Of a DNA stretch of 64,000 nucleotides, positions 24,649 through 33,006 are shown piece by piece. The stretch's first letter is position 1. The number at the start of each line of letters is the position of its first letter. A program made the translations under genes and the position numbers. Below the pieces are notes generated by a model. That model had not been told where the DNA came from. It did not search any database and saw only the letters and a program-made list of their open reading frames with translations. This stretch comes from Mycobacterium sp. Root265 (GTDB lineage Bacteria; Actinomycetota; Actinomycetes; Mycobacteriales; Mycobacteriaceae): positions 1 to 64,000 of the forward strand of contig NZ_LMJA01000002.1 of NCBI RefSeq assembly GCF_001428895.1, read 5' to 3'.

Positions 24649-25334
24649 TCAGCGTGCTGATCGTCGAAGACGATGTGCTGATCGCCGAGGCGCATCGCAC
24701 CTATCTCGCTCGCCTGGAAGGCTTTTCGCCGGCGGCGGTGGTGCACACCGCGCGTGACGCCATGCGGACGGCGGCCGCCGCGGCCGCGGCCGGGGAACCC
24801 ATCGACCTGGTGCTCCTGGACCTCGGCCTGCCCGACGCCAGCGGGATCTCACTGGCCTCCGGGTTGTCTGGGCTGGCGCCCGCCCCGGACATCATCGCCA
24901 TCACCTCCGAGCGCGACCTGGAGATGGTGCGCGCCGCCGTCTCGCACGGGGCGCTGGCCTATCTGCTCAAGCCGTTCACTTTCGCCGCCTTCCGGGACCG
25001 CATGGAGCGTTATCGCCGCTACCGCACCGCGCTGCCCGCGGGTACCGAGGCCGCCAGCCAGGCAGAGGTGGACAGGGCGATGGCCGAGCTGCGCATCGGC
25101 GCCGACCGGGCGGCTGCGCCCAAGGGCGCGGCCCCACAGACCACCGACGAAATCGCCAGGGCCGTCCGCGACTGCCCGGCCGGACTGACCGCCGATGAGG
25201 CCGCCGCGCAGGTCGGGGTGTCCCGGGTGACCGCCTGGCGCTACCTGGAACGCCTCGCTGATGAGGGCACCGTTACGCGTCACACCGACTACGGCAAGGC
25301 CGGGCGGCCCAAGACCCGCTATCAGTGGCGCTGA
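24645..25334 (+). CDS. DcuR/CitB-family response regulator
   Basis: 229 residues. The receiver domain has Asp9/Asp10, phosphoacceptor Asp59 (L-L-D-L-G-L-P-D) and Lys109 (Y-L-L-K-P-F). After a linker, a C-terminal helix-turn-helix (about 180-225; A-A-Q-V-G-V-S-R-V-T-A-W-R-Y-L) matches the CitB/DcuR type rather than OmpR or NarL. The tail R-P-K-T-R-Y-Q-W-R is typical of the family. With the kinase it should activate the divergent symporter in response to extracellular dicarboxylate. Confidence 0.92.
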   Translation: MISVLIVEDDVLIAEAHRTYLARLEGFSPAAVVHTARDAMRTAAAAAAAGEPIDLVLLDLGLPDASGISLASGLSGLAPAPDIIAITSERDLEMVRAAVSHGALAYLLKPFTFAAFRDRMERYRRYRTALPAGTEAASQAEVDRAMAELRIGADRAAAPKGAAPQTTDEIARAVRDCPAGLTADEAAAQVGVSRVTAWRYLERLADEGTVTRHTDYGKAGRPKTRYQWR

Positions 25335-25342
25335 AATAGTCT

Positions 25343-25364
25343 TTACCGTCAGCCCTGACGGTAA
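25343..25364. promoter_or_regulatory. palindromic operator in front of the tetR gene
   Basis: Perfect 10-base inverted repeat, TTACCGTCAG (25343-25352) and CTGACGGTAA (25355-25364), with a 2-base centre, 17 bases before the tetR ATG. Its core (GTCAG-nn-CTGAC) recurs in the palindrome at 26001-26028. Confidence 0.75.
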
Positions 25365-25380
25365 TAGGTAGTCTGTGGGC

Positions 25381-26019
25381 ATGGCCGAATCCGAACCCAA
25401 GCCGCACCGTGCCCGTCGGGCCGACAGTCGCGCGCTGATCTTGGACGCGGCCGTGCAGGCGTTGGTCAGCCACGGGTACGCCGGCGCGAGTACCGTGGTC
25501 ATCCAGCGTCTGGCGGCTGTCTCGCGAGGTCGCCTGCTGCACTACTTCCCGTCCCGCGAACAACTGCTCGTGGCGGCAGCCCAGCGCCTCGCTGCGGAGC
25601 GCATCGGAGAAATGGAACTCTGGTTCGAGAGTGCGCCGACCATCGAGGCCGACGGGGTCGAGCGTATCGACTACGCTGTTGCCCTGCTGTGGAAGACCTT
25701 TCGGCAACCCTACTTCTGGGCAGCCATGGAGCTGTGGCTGGCCGCCCGAACGGATCCGGTCTTGCGTAGTGAGTTGGCGGCCTCCGAGCATCGGCTCGGG
25801 CGGGCAATCGAAAACGTCATCGCGACAATGTTCGGTCCGTCGCACAGCAGTCACCCGGCCTTCGCTGACACCCGTGATCTGCTCTTCACCAGCATGCGGG
25901 GGGTGGCACTCACCTATGCGATCGAGGACCGCGATCCTGATGCCGACCCGCACCTGCAGCGGTGGCAGGGTCTGGCTCGGACCCTGCTGGCAGAGACCGG
26001 CAATAACAGTCAGAACTGA
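25381..26019 (+). CDS. TetR-family transcriptional regulator
   Basis: 212 residues. The N-terminal helix-turn-helix (about 17-62: A-L-I-L-D-A-A-V-Q-A-L-V, G-Y-A-G-A-S-T-x-x-I, S-R-G-R-L-L-H-Y-F-P-S-R) is typical of TetR repressors; the C-terminal ligand domain is unspecific. The start is ATG 25381; a GTG six bases upstream is possible. A matching palindrome sits in front of it and another overlaps its stop codon, just ahead of the acyl-CoA dehydrogenase. It therefore probably represses both itself and that gene, with an acyl-CoA or related molecule as inducer (inferred). Confidence 0.9.
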   Translation: MAESEPKPHRARRADSRALILDAAVQALVSHGYAGASTVVIQRLAAVSRGRLLHYFPSREQLLVAAAQRLAAERIGEMELWFESAPTIEADGVERIDYAVALLWKTFRQPYFWAAMELWLAARTDPVLRSELAASEHRLGRAIENVIATMFGPSHSSHPAFADTRDLLFTSMRGVALTYAIEDRDPDADPHLQRWQGLARTLLAETGNNSQN

Positions 26020-26028
26020 CTGTTATTG
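26001..26028. promoter_or_regulatory. palindromic operator in front of the acyl-CoA dehydrogenase gene
   Basis: Perfect 13-base inverted repeat, CAATAACAGTCAG (26001-26013) and CTGACTGTTATTG (26016-26028), around a 2-base centre. It overlaps the tetR stop and ends eight bases before the GTG start of the dehydrogenase, sharing GTCAG-nn-CTGAC with the site at 25343. Confidence 0.75.
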
Positions 26029-26035
26029 TGGCGTG

Positions 26036-27262
26036 GTGACCTCAATCCCGCGCACTCAGGACCGGATGACCCACGATGTCTGGCTGCCCGATGAGATCGT
26101 CGAGTTGCGGACCGAGGCCCGTGCCGCGGTGCAGCGCCAGGTGGTGCCGCACGCTCGCGAGATCGGCGAGCGCGAGGAATCGGCAGACAGCTTTCCGTGG
26201 ACGGCCTTTCGCGGACTCGCCGACGAAGGAATGTTCGCCGTGCCGTTCGGGCCCGAATATGGACGCGGATTGAGCCACCCGATGCTCGGCACCTGCACCG
26301 TTGCCGAGGAGATCGCCTACCACTCGTCATCGCTGGCGGGTGTGTATGACGGCCAGTGCATCCTGGTCCCGCAGACCCTCGCCTTCGCCGCCGAGGAATT
26401 GCGCTCTCGACTGATCCCCGAACTGATCAGCGGAAGGGTGGCGTTCGCTTTCGCGACCACCGAACCCGACTCCAGTTCGGACCTGACTCCGCAGCGTCTG
26501 CACACCGTGGCGGAAGAGGTCAGCGGCGGATTTCTGCTCAACGGCCGTAAACGCTGGATCACCAACAGCGTGGTCGCCGGTTGGGTGTCGGTGCTGGTGC
26601 GGGCGGGTGCCGACGGCGATCGAGCGTCGATGCTGCTCGTCGACCTGTCCTCGCCCGGTGTCCGCGTCGGCGCTCCGGATCTCAAGATGGGTCACCGCGG
26701 CCAGATCACCGCCGACATCGTGTTCAGCGATGTGCATGTGCCGCGAGTCAATCTGCTCGGAGAAGTCGGCGGCGGGATGAGCGTCGCACTGTCGTCATTG
26801 GTACGCGGACGGATCGGCATCGGCGCAGCCGGTGTCGGGGTGGCGCAGGCCGCGCTGGACTTGGCGGTCCACCGACTGCAGACCCGGCAGGTCTTCGGCA
26901 ATCCGCTGGGGGCCATGCAGCACTGGCAGTTTGTGATGGCGCAACGCGCCACCGAGATCGAGTGCGCCCGCACGCTCTATCAGAAAGCGGCGACGCTGAT
27001 AGACCGCGGCCACCGTAGCGCCGAACCGGAAGCCGCGATGGCCAAGGCCTACGGCACCAGGCTCGCCAATGATCTGGTGCGTGAAGCAATTCAGATCCAC
27101 GGCGCGGTGGGATTCGCCCGGCGGGTATCGGAGAGCGGCGAATCAGTGCGTTTGGAGGAGATGTACCGCGACGCGAAAATCCTGGAGATCTTCGAAGGTG
27201 CCAACGAGTTGCAGCAGTGGATCATCGCACGTCAGCTCATCGGCCGGGATGTCACCGGCTGA
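26036..27262 (+). CDS. acyl-CoA dehydrogenase (FadE)
   Basis: 408 residues, the usual length. The N-terminal helical domain is followed by A-F-A-T-T-E-P-D-S-S-S-D (FAD/substrate loop), then G-x-R-G-Q-I-T-A-D-I-V-F-S-D-V-H-V-P and a C-terminal helical bundle with R-Q-V-F-G-N-P-L-G. Near the end, M-Y-R-D-A-K-I-L-E-I-F-E-G-A-N-E carries the position of the catalytic Glu in most members. It catalyses FAD-dependent alpha,beta-desaturation of an acyl-CoA; chain preference is not visible. The GTG at 26036 gives an almost leaderless message right after the operator; ATG 26066 is the alternative. Longer upstream frames overlap tetR and are rejected. Confidence 0.92.
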   Translation: MTSIPRTQDRMTHDVWLPDEIVELRTEARAAVQRQVVPHAREIGEREESADSFPWTAFRGLADEGMFAVPFGPEYGRGLSHPMLGTCTVAEEIAYHSSSLAGVYDGQCILVPQTLAFAAEELRSRLIPELISGRVAFAFATTEPDSSSDLTPQRLHTVAEEVSGGFLLNGRKRWITNSVVAGWVSVLVRAGADGDRASMLLVDLSSPGVRVGAPDLKMGHRGQITADIVFSDVHVPRVNLLGEVGGGMSVALSSLVRGRIGIGAAGVGVAQAALDLAVHRLQTRQVFGNPLGAMQHWQFVMAQRATEIECARTLYQKAATLIDRGHRSAEPEAAMAKAYGTRLANDLVREAIQIHGAVGFARRVSESGESVRLEEMYRDAKILEIFEGANELQQWIIARQLIGRDVTG

Positions 27263-27391
27263 CGCGGAGCGCTGGGCCTACCCGCATCCGGGGGCGCTTC
27301 AGGTATCAACTCGGCAAATACTTCGTGTGCTGCCAGCAAATTGATCGGGCCGGTTTTATGATTTTCCGGACCGGTGTCCGAAAGGCTTGCT

Positions 27392-28162
27392 GTGCACACG
27401 ACTGGGATGTATCGGCGGTTGTTCCTGCTGGCCGCGTCGGCGGTGTTGCTGCCCGTCGCGCCGCCGGCTCTCGCGGCGCCGGAATCGGCGGAGAACTCGG
27501 CCACGGTCACGGTCAACACCGGTAGCCGGGACCTGAACGTGCGCTCGGCGCCGTCGACGACGAGTCAGCGGGTCGGCAGCATCCGGGACGGCGCCCGGAT
27601 CACCATCACCTGTTACACGCGCGGGACGGTGTTCAACGGCGGCCCCTACGACATGTCCACCGATCTGTGGAATCGGTTGGCCGACGGTGGCTACGTCACC
27701 GACGCGATGCTGGACACCGGGTCGGATGACCCGGTTGTGCCACCGTGCGCCACCGAATCGATGCGTCCGGCAGAGCCGCGGGCCACGGGCAGAACCGTCG
27801 ACAGCAACCCCGCCGACGAGGGGTCCGCGCTGTGGGGTGCCATGGAGAAGTGGTACTTCGCCTCCGGCAAGCGGTCCTATCCGGCGGTCGACGGCGCGCC
27901 ACGGGACCTGGCCGCGTCGGCGCGGTCGGCAGGGTGGACCGTCGTCAAGGAACCCCGGGACCGCGCGCTGGTGGTGATACCGCCCGGTGTGCTGGACGCC
28001 CCGGACGCCGGCCACGTCGCGTGGGTGGACGCCACCTCCAGCCGTGCCGACGGGCTCTACCTGCGCATCACCGAGATGGCCGCGGCCGACAGGGCGCCGC
28101 ACATCTGGTCGGGCCGCACCGTGCAGGCCGTTCCGGAGCTGTCCTACATTCTGCTGCCCTAG
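27392..28162 (+). CDS. secreted SH3 (SH3b) protein with a CHAP-like domain lacking its cysteine
   Basis: About 256 residues. A signal peptide (R-R-L-F-L-L-A-A-S-A-V, cleavage near A-L-A-A) is followed by a bacterial SH3 domain (about 35-105) with D-L-N-V-R-S-A-P-S-T. The C-terminal part has the layout of a CHAP amidase domain: A-L-W-G-A-M-E-K-W-Y, then G-W-T-V, and G-H-V-A-W-V-D-A with the expected His. The usual catalytic Cys before the first Trp is missing (G-S-A-L-W), so hydrolysis is doubtful. It probably binds peptidoglycan. GAAAGG (27381-27386) supports GTG 27392; GTG 27374 and ATG 27407 are alternatives. Confidence 0.72.
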   Translation: MHTTGMYRRLFLLAASAVLLPVAPPALAAPESAENSATVTVNTGSRDLNVRSAPSTTSQRVGSIRDGARITITCYTRGTVFNGGPYDMSTDLWNRLADGGYVTDAMLDTGSDDPVVPPCATESMRPAEPRATGRTVDSNPADEGSALWGAMEKWYFASGKRSYPAVDGAPRDLAASARSAGWTVVKEPRDRALVVIPPGVLDAPDAGHVAWVDATSSRADGLYLRITEMAAADRAPHIWSGRTVQAVPELSYILLP

Positions 28163-28567
28163 CGCACCGCTAATTTGTCAGCTATGTCAATACGCACCGG
28201 CACCGGTGCGGCTTTCATGATCGCCAAAGTTTGCTGACGTGTCGGCTGTGATCTGCGTTTCACTTTCCCGGCAAGGTCTGAGAATTCTTTGTGTGACGGC
28301 TGGGGTTTCCGGTCTGGCGTCGGTTAGCTGAACAGGCAAATGGGCAGTTGAGCGGCGCACGATGAGTTGCCACAAGCAGGTCACAACTGCATAACGATAT
28401 TTTCCTGAGGGATGTCTGAGAGGTTAACCGCCGGCGACCACGGGGAGCGCCCATCGTCCGGATTGGGTACGTTCTTTCGTCGCTAGACTCGGTCCAAACG
28501 CGTTCAGCTCGAGCGCTGGCGACTGAATCAAGTGCCGGGATAGTCATCCGGCGGAGGTGTCGAAAAG
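28163..28567 (+). other. intergenic region with terminator-like palindrome and propeller-gene promoter
   Basis: About 400 bases without a gene. CGCACCGG (28193-28200) and CCGGTGCG (28203-28210) form a perfect hairpin that may end the upstream transcript. CTGAG repeats 11 bases apart (28405-28409, 28416-28420) lie in the promoter-proximal half. A GGAGG ribosome site is at 28553-28557. Confidence 0.45.
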
Positions 28568-29590
28568 ATGGCAAGTGTTTTCGTGCGCGCCAATGCGGCC
28601 GCGCTCAACGACTCGCAGACCGCTTTCGCGGGTTCGGTCGCGGTGGACCGCGGCCCGATCGCCGACCTGGCAGCCAATGCCGACTCCATCGTGGTCGCCA
28701 ACTACGGCGACGACAGCGTGACGGTGCTCCGTCCCGACAGCGCCGGCGCACCCGCCGTGGTGCCCGTCGACGGTGAGCCCTTCGCGGTGGCACTGACCGA
28801 TGATCGCGCCTTCGTGGTGAGCAGCGACATCGAGGCCGACATCGTCCAGGTCATCGACACCCGCACCAACTCGGTGGTGGGCAACTACCCGCTGGCCCTC
28901 TCGGTCACCGCGGTGACGGCCGGTCCCGACGGCAAGCGTGCCTATGCCGCCCGCGCCGGACACGACCATGTGGACGTGGCCGTCATCGACATCACCGCCG
29001 ACCGCGTCGGCACCGTCGACATCGGCGCAGGGGCCGGTTCCACCATCGACGCCCTCACCGTCGACCCGTCCGGCCGACGGCTGTACGTGGCCGTCACCAC
29101 CAGCCGGGGCAGCCGGGTGGTGGTCGTCGACACCGAGACCGCCAAGGCACGCAAGTCGATCGCCTTCGGCGCGCCCATCCGGGACCTGGCCGTCTCGGCC
29201 GACGGCAACGTCTACGCGCTGACCTCCGATCTGCAGGCCCGCGGTGTCATCGAGGTCATCGACCCGAAGACCTTCGCGATCACCGCCAGCATCAGTGCCG
29301 GCACCCTGCCCATCCAGATGGCGCTGTCCGCCGACGGTGCGCGCGCCTACGTCGTCGACTACGACCAGGTCGCGGTGTTGTGCACGGTCACCCATGAGGT
29401 CGTGGAGACCATCACCGTCGGCGCCCGTCCGGTGTCCGCCGCGCTGAACGCCTCCGGGGACCGGCTCTACGTCGCCGATGTCGACGGCAGCGTCACCGCT
29501 TTCCGGGTGGCCGCACCGGCACCGATGTACTCCCCGTTCGACGCGGTGGCATTCGACGCCGTGCGCGAGCTGGCACCGGCCGGGGTCTGA
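28568..29590 (+). CDS. YncE-like beta-propeller protein, Rv1057 orthologue
   Basis: 340 residues forming about seven beta-propeller blades, each with the YVTN-type pattern (for example V-A-N-Y-G-D-D-S-V-T-V-L, G-K-R-A-Y-A-A-R, G-D-R-L-Y-V-A-D-V-D-G-S-V). There is no clear signal peptide. In M. tuberculosis Rv1057 is the equivalent protein, next to fadD14, and is induced by envelope stress through MprAB and SigE. Molecular function is unknown; the fold usually binds partners or ligands. The neighbour order here (propeller, fadD14) supports orthology. Confidence 0.85.
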   Translation: MASVFVRANAAALNDSQTAFAGSVAVDRGPIADLAANADSIVVANYGDDSVTVLRPDSAGAPAVVPVDGEPFAVALTDDRAFVVSSDIEADIVQVIDTRTNSVVGNYPLALSVTAVTAGPDGKRAYAARAGHDHVDVAVIDITADRVGTVDIGAGAGSTIDALTVDPSGRRLYVAVTTSRGSRVVVVDTETAKARKSIAFGAPIRDLAVSADGNVYALTSDLQARGVIEVIDPKTFAITASISAGTLPIQMALSADGARAYVVDYDQVAVLCTVTHEVVETITVGARPVSAALNASGDRLYVADVDGSVTAFRVAAPAPMYSPFDAVAFDAVRELAPAGV

Positions 29591-29600
29591 GCTCCGCGGC

Positions 29601-29918
29601 TCAGCGGTTGCAGTCCAGCGACACCGAAATCGACTGACTGACCACGATTTCCACCAGCTCGCTGTCGCCGTTGCCGTGTGTGCCCCAGCCGTCGTCCTCG
29701 ACGTTCACCCACCGGGTGACCCGCTGAGGGTTGCGGATGCCGGTGACGGTGCACTGCTCCAGCGGTGCGCTGCCGATCCGGTCGACGTTGACGGTGTAGC
29801 CCTGAGCCTCCAGCATCCCGATGGTCTCCAGGGCGGTCTGATCGGCCGCCGCCTGTGGTGGCGGCACCGCCAGCAAGGCGGCGGCGAGCAATCCGGCGGT
29901 CACTGTGATCGGACGCAT
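29601..29918 (-). CDS. small secreted two-cysteine protein (copy 2)
   Basis: 105 residues, paralogue of the gene at 14996-15295. The signal peptide ends A-A-A-D around residue 25. The mature part shares L-E-A-Q-G-Y-T-V-N-V, R-I-G-S-A-P-L-E-Q-C-T-V-T and the terminal V-S-L-D-C-N-R, so both conserved cysteines are present. An insertion (D-D-G-W-G-T-H-G-N-G-D) distinguishes it from copy 1. Function unknown. It converges on the propeller gene with ten bases between stops, and is divergent from fadD14. Confidence 0.82.
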   Translation of the reverse strand: MRPITVTAGLLAAALLAVPPPQAAADQTALETIGMLEAQGYTVNVDRIGSAPLEQCTVTGIRNPQRVTRWVNVEDDGWGTHGNGDSELVEIVVSQSISVSLDCNR

Positions 29919-30022
29919 GGCGCGCCCCCTGTCTGAGGTGCTCAAAGTCTTCTGCTCTGTACATCGCCGCCAGATGGTGAATCGTTGCAAACCGGGTCTT
30001 CGGGGGCGCTAACATCGCCCGC

Positions 30023-31651
30023 GTGCTGTCCACCATGCAGAACTGGCCCCTGACCATTGCCGCCATCCTGCGGCACGCCTGCGCGGTGAACGGCGACCGC
30101 GTCGTCACCACCGCCACCGGACAGGGCGGATACCGCAGCACCAGCTATCGCGAGCTCGGGGCACAGGTCGCCCAACTGGCCCACGGACTGCGCGGGCTCG
30201 GCATCGACGGGGATCAGCGGGTCGCCACCTTCATGTGGAACAACGCCGAGCACCTGGCGGTGTACCTGGCCGCCCCGGCGATGGGTGCCGTGCTGCACAC
30301 GCTGAACATCCGGCTCTCCGCCGAACAGATCGCCTTCATCGCCAACGAGGCCGAGGACCAGGTCATCGTGGCGGATGCGTCGCTGATACCGCTGCTGGCT
30401 CCGGTGCTTCCCCTGCTGAGCACGGTGCACACGGTCATCGTCGCCGGTGACGGGGACACCGGACCGCTCGATGACGCCGACGTGCGGGTGCTGCGCTACG
30501 CCGACGTGCTGGAGGGGCAGCCCGGCCAGTTCGACTGGCCTGATGTCGACGAGAACTCCGCGGCGGCGATGTGTTACACCAGCGGGACCACCGGAAATCC
30601 CAAAGGCGTTGTCTACAGCCATCGTTCGACGTATCTGCATTCGCTCAGCACCTGCACCGCCAACGCTCTGGATGTCAGCAGTGGCGATGTGGTGTTGCCG
30701 ATCGTACCGATGTTCCACGCCAACGCCTGGGGGCTGGCCTACGCGGCCCTGATGGCCGGCGCCGATCTGGTGATGCCGGACCGCTTCCTGGACGGTGCCT
30801 CGTTGATCGAACTGATCGAGTCGCGCAGGCCCACCGTGGCCGGTGCGGTGCCGACGATTTGGAACGATGTGATGCACTGCCTGGAAAAGAGCCCGGGCCA
30901 CGACGTTTCGTCATTGCGCCTGGTCGCCTGCGGCGGATCTGCGGTGCCGTTGTCGCTGATGCAGACATTCGAGCGGGAGCACGGGGTGTACATCCAGCAG
31001 GCGTGGGGCATGACGGAGACCTCGCCATTGGCGACGGTGGCCAAACCGCTGCCCGGCGTCGCCGAGGACCGGCACTGGGCGATGCGCATCACCCAGGGCC
31101 GACCGATGTGCGGGGTGGAGGTCCGCGTCGTGGACGACGCCGGTGACCCCATGCGCAACGACGGAGAATCGGTGGGCGAGTTGGAGGTTCGGGGACCATG
31201 GATCACCGGCGGCTACTATCTGGGCCGGGACGCCGAGAAGTTCGCCGGCGGCTGGCTGCGTACCGGCGATGTGGGCCGCATCGATACCGACGGTTTCGTG
31301 ACGCTGACCGACCGCGCCAAGGATGTCATCAAATCCGGCGGTGAATGGATCTCCTCGGTGGAACTGGAGAACCACCTGATCGGCCACCCCGGCGTGCTGG
31401 AGGCCGCCGTCGTCGGGGTGCCCGACGAGCGGTGGCAGGAACGCCCGCTGGCCGTCGTGGTGCTGGAGGAGGGTGCCGCCCATAGTCCCGAGGAGCTACG
31501 GGAGTTCCTGGCCGACAAGGTGGTTCGCTGGTGGCTACCGGAGCGGTGGACCTTTGTCGAGCAGGTGCCGCGCACCAGTGTGGGCAAGTACGACAAGAAG
31601 ACCATCCGCGCCCGGCACGCAGACGGTGACTACGAGGTGATCACCCTCTAG
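30023..31651 (+). CDS. fadD14: fatty-acyl-CoA/AMP ligase, FadD14 orthologue
   Basis: 542 residues of the ANL superfamily. The ATP-binding P-loop is Y-T-S-G-T-T-G-N-P-K-G-V (about 186-197), followed by P-M-F-H-A-N-A-W-G, the adenylate motif W-G-M-T-E-T-S-P, Y-x-x-x-x-x-x-x-x-x-x-G-W-L-R-T-G-D-V, and the C-terminal lid with D-R-A-K-D-V-I-K-S-G-G-E-W and V-G-K-Y-D-K-K (catalytic Lys). It activates medium- or long-chain acids as CoA thioesters for beta-oxidation. Position next to the Rv1057-like gene supports fadD14. GTG 30023 is used; ATG 30035 is possible. Confidence 0.88.
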   Translation: MLSTMQNWPLTIAAILRHACAVNGDRVVTTATGQGGYRSTSYRELGAQVAQLAHGLRGLGIDGDQRVATFMWNNAEHLAVYLAAPAMGAVLHTLNIRLSAEQIAFIANEAEDQVIVADASLIPLLAPVLPLLSTVHTVIVAGDGDTGPLDDADVRVLRYADVLEGQPGQFDWPDVDENSAAAMCYTSGTTGNPKGVVYSHRSTYLHSLSTCTANALDVSSGDVVLPIVPMFHANAWGLAYAALMAGADLVMPDRFLDGASLIELIESRRPTVAGAVPTIWNDVMHCLEKSPGHDVSSLRLVACGGSAVPLSLMQTFEREHGVYIQQAWGMTETSPLATVAKPLPGVAEDRHWAMRITQGRPMCGVEVRVVDDAGDPMRNDGESVGELEVRGPWITGGYYLGRDAEKFAGGWLRTGDVGRIDTDGFVTLTDRAKDVIKSGGEWISSVELENHLIGHPGVLEAAVVGVPDERWQERPLAVVVLEEGAAHSPEELREFLADKVVRWWLPERWTFVEQVPRTSVGKYDKKTIRARHADGDYEVITL

Positions 31652-31703
31652 CGATTTGTGGAGTTTCAGTCGGAATCATTCCGACTGAAACTCCACAAAT
31701 CGC
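31651..31703. terminator. 53-base perfect palindrome between convergent genes
   Basis: Two 26-base arms (31651-31676 and 31678-31703) are exact reverse complements around a single base at 31677. It begins at the last base of the fadD14 stop codon and ends nine bases before the convergent ltp1 stop. It probably acts as a bidirectional terminator; the length and perfection are exceptional. Confidence 0.7.
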
Positions 31704-31711
31704 AAGGAAAG

Positions 31712-32902
31712 TCAGCGCTCGGCGCGCTGGTAGGCGGTCACCACCGCCGCGCCGCCGAGCCCGATGTTGTGTTGCAGTGCGGCGCTGACGTTGTCGACCT
31801 GGCGCTTGTCGGCGGTGCCGCGCAGCTGCCAGGTCAGTTCGGCACACTGCGCCAGGCCGGTCGCGCCGAGTGGATGTCCCTTGGAGATCAGCCCACCTGA
31901 GGGGTTGACCACCCAGCGTCCACCGTAGGTGGTGTCGTTGTCGTCGATGAGCTTCGGCGCCTCGCCCTCGCCGCACAGGCCGAGCGCCTCGTACAGCAGC
32001 AACTCGTTGGCGGAAAAGCAGTCGTGCAGTTCGATGACCTGGAAGTCCTCGGGTCCCAGCCCGGACTGTGAGTAGACCTGCTGCGCGGCTTGCACATTCA
32101 TGTCATAGCCGATGATGTTGGCGGCGCTGCCGTCGAAGGTGGAGGCGAAATCGGTGGTCATCGCCTGACCGACGATCTCCACGGCCTGCTCGGCCAGACC
32201 GTGCTTGGCCACGAAGTCCTCGCTGACCACGATCGCGGCGCCCGATCCGTCCGAGGTCGGTGAGCACTGCAATTTTGTCAGCGGGTCGGAGATCATCTTG
32301 GCGCCCAGGATGTCATCGAGGGTGTACTCGTCCTGGAACTGGGCGTACGGGTTGTTCACCGAATGCTTGTGGTTCTTGTAGCCGATTTTTGCGAAATGCT
32401 CTGCGGTGGTGCCGTACTTCTTCATGTGCTCGCGCCCGGCCGCACCGAACATCCACGGCGCCACCGGGAAGGCGAACTCGTCGATCTCGGCCAGCGCCTT
32501 CACATGTCTGCCCAGCGGTGACTCGCGGTCATCGGCGCCGCCGCCGAGCGAGCCGGGCTGCATCTTCTCGAAGCCCAGCGCGATGACGCAGTCGGCCAGT
32601 CCGCCCCGGATCGACTGCGCCGCAAGGTAGAGCGCCGTGGAACCGGTGGAGCAGTTGTTGTTGACGTTGACGATCGGGATACCGGTCATGCCGAGCTCGT
32701 ACAGCGCGCGCTGGCCCGAAGTGGAATCGCCGGAACAGTATCCGACGTAACCCTGCTGAACCTGGCTGTAGTCGATGCCGGCGTCCGCGAGCGCCTTGGT
32801 GCCCGACTCGTTGGCCATCTGGGGGTAATCCCAGCCCTCGCGCCGGCCCGGCTTCTCGAATTTGGTCATTCCGACACCGACGACAAATACCCGGTTGGCC
32901 AT
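31712..32902 (-). CDS. ltp1: lipid-transfer-type thiolase (SCP-x thiolase), Ltp1-like
   Basis: A 396-residue thiolase-fold protein. The nucleophile is Cys84 in N-N-N-C-S-T-G-S; the catalytic His343 is in K-G-H-P-L-G-A-T-G. The second thiolase cysteine is replaced near the end by N-I-G-L-G-G-A, as in the SCP-x/lipid-transfer group. M. tuberculosis Ltp1 (Rv2790c) has a near-identical N-terminus by recollection. These proteins cleave or transfer acyl-CoAs in sterol side-chain and fatty-acid degradation. No SCP2 domain is fused. GAAAGGTG precedes the ATG. Confidence 0.85.
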   Translation of the reverse strand: MANRVFVVGVGMTKFEKPGRREGWDYPQMANESGTKALADAGIDYSQVQQGYVGYCSGDSTSGQRALYELGMTGIPIVNVNNNCSTGSTALYLAAQSIRGGLADCVIALGFEKMQPGSLGGGADDRESPLGRHVKALAEIDEFAFPVAPWMFGAAGREHMKKYGTTAEHFAKIGYKNHKHSVNNPYAQFQDEYTLDDILGAKMISDPLTKLQCSPTSDGSGAAIVVSEDFVAKHGLAEQAVEIVGQAMTTDFASTFDGSAANIIGYDMNVQAAQQVYSQSGLGPEDFQVIELHDCFSANELLLYEALGLCGEGEAPKLIDDNDTTYGGRWVVNPSGGLISKGHPLGATGLAQCAELTWQLRGTADKRQVDNVSAALQHNIGLGGAAVVTAYQRAER

Positions 32903-32953
32903 CTGTGGCACCTTTCGCTCCGTTGCGTTGGGCCTCAACATAACGCGTGACCA

Positions 32954-33006
32954 TTTCCCGTCGCTACGCTCGCCCCGGTACGTTTCCCGTCGCTACGCTC
33001 GCCCCG
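32954..33006. repeat. tandem 24-base direct repeat
   Basis: Two identical 24-base copies (32954-32977 and 32983-33006), with a 29-base period, core GTCGCTACGCTCGCC. They lie between ltp1 and the DUF732 gene; the second ends at the DUF732 stop. Confidence 0.8.

Noticed and set aside
25631-26035. In-frame upstream extension of the acyl-CoA dehydrogenase
   Set aside because: It would overlap most of tetR and has no dehydrogenase similarity; the enzyme's own start follows the operator.
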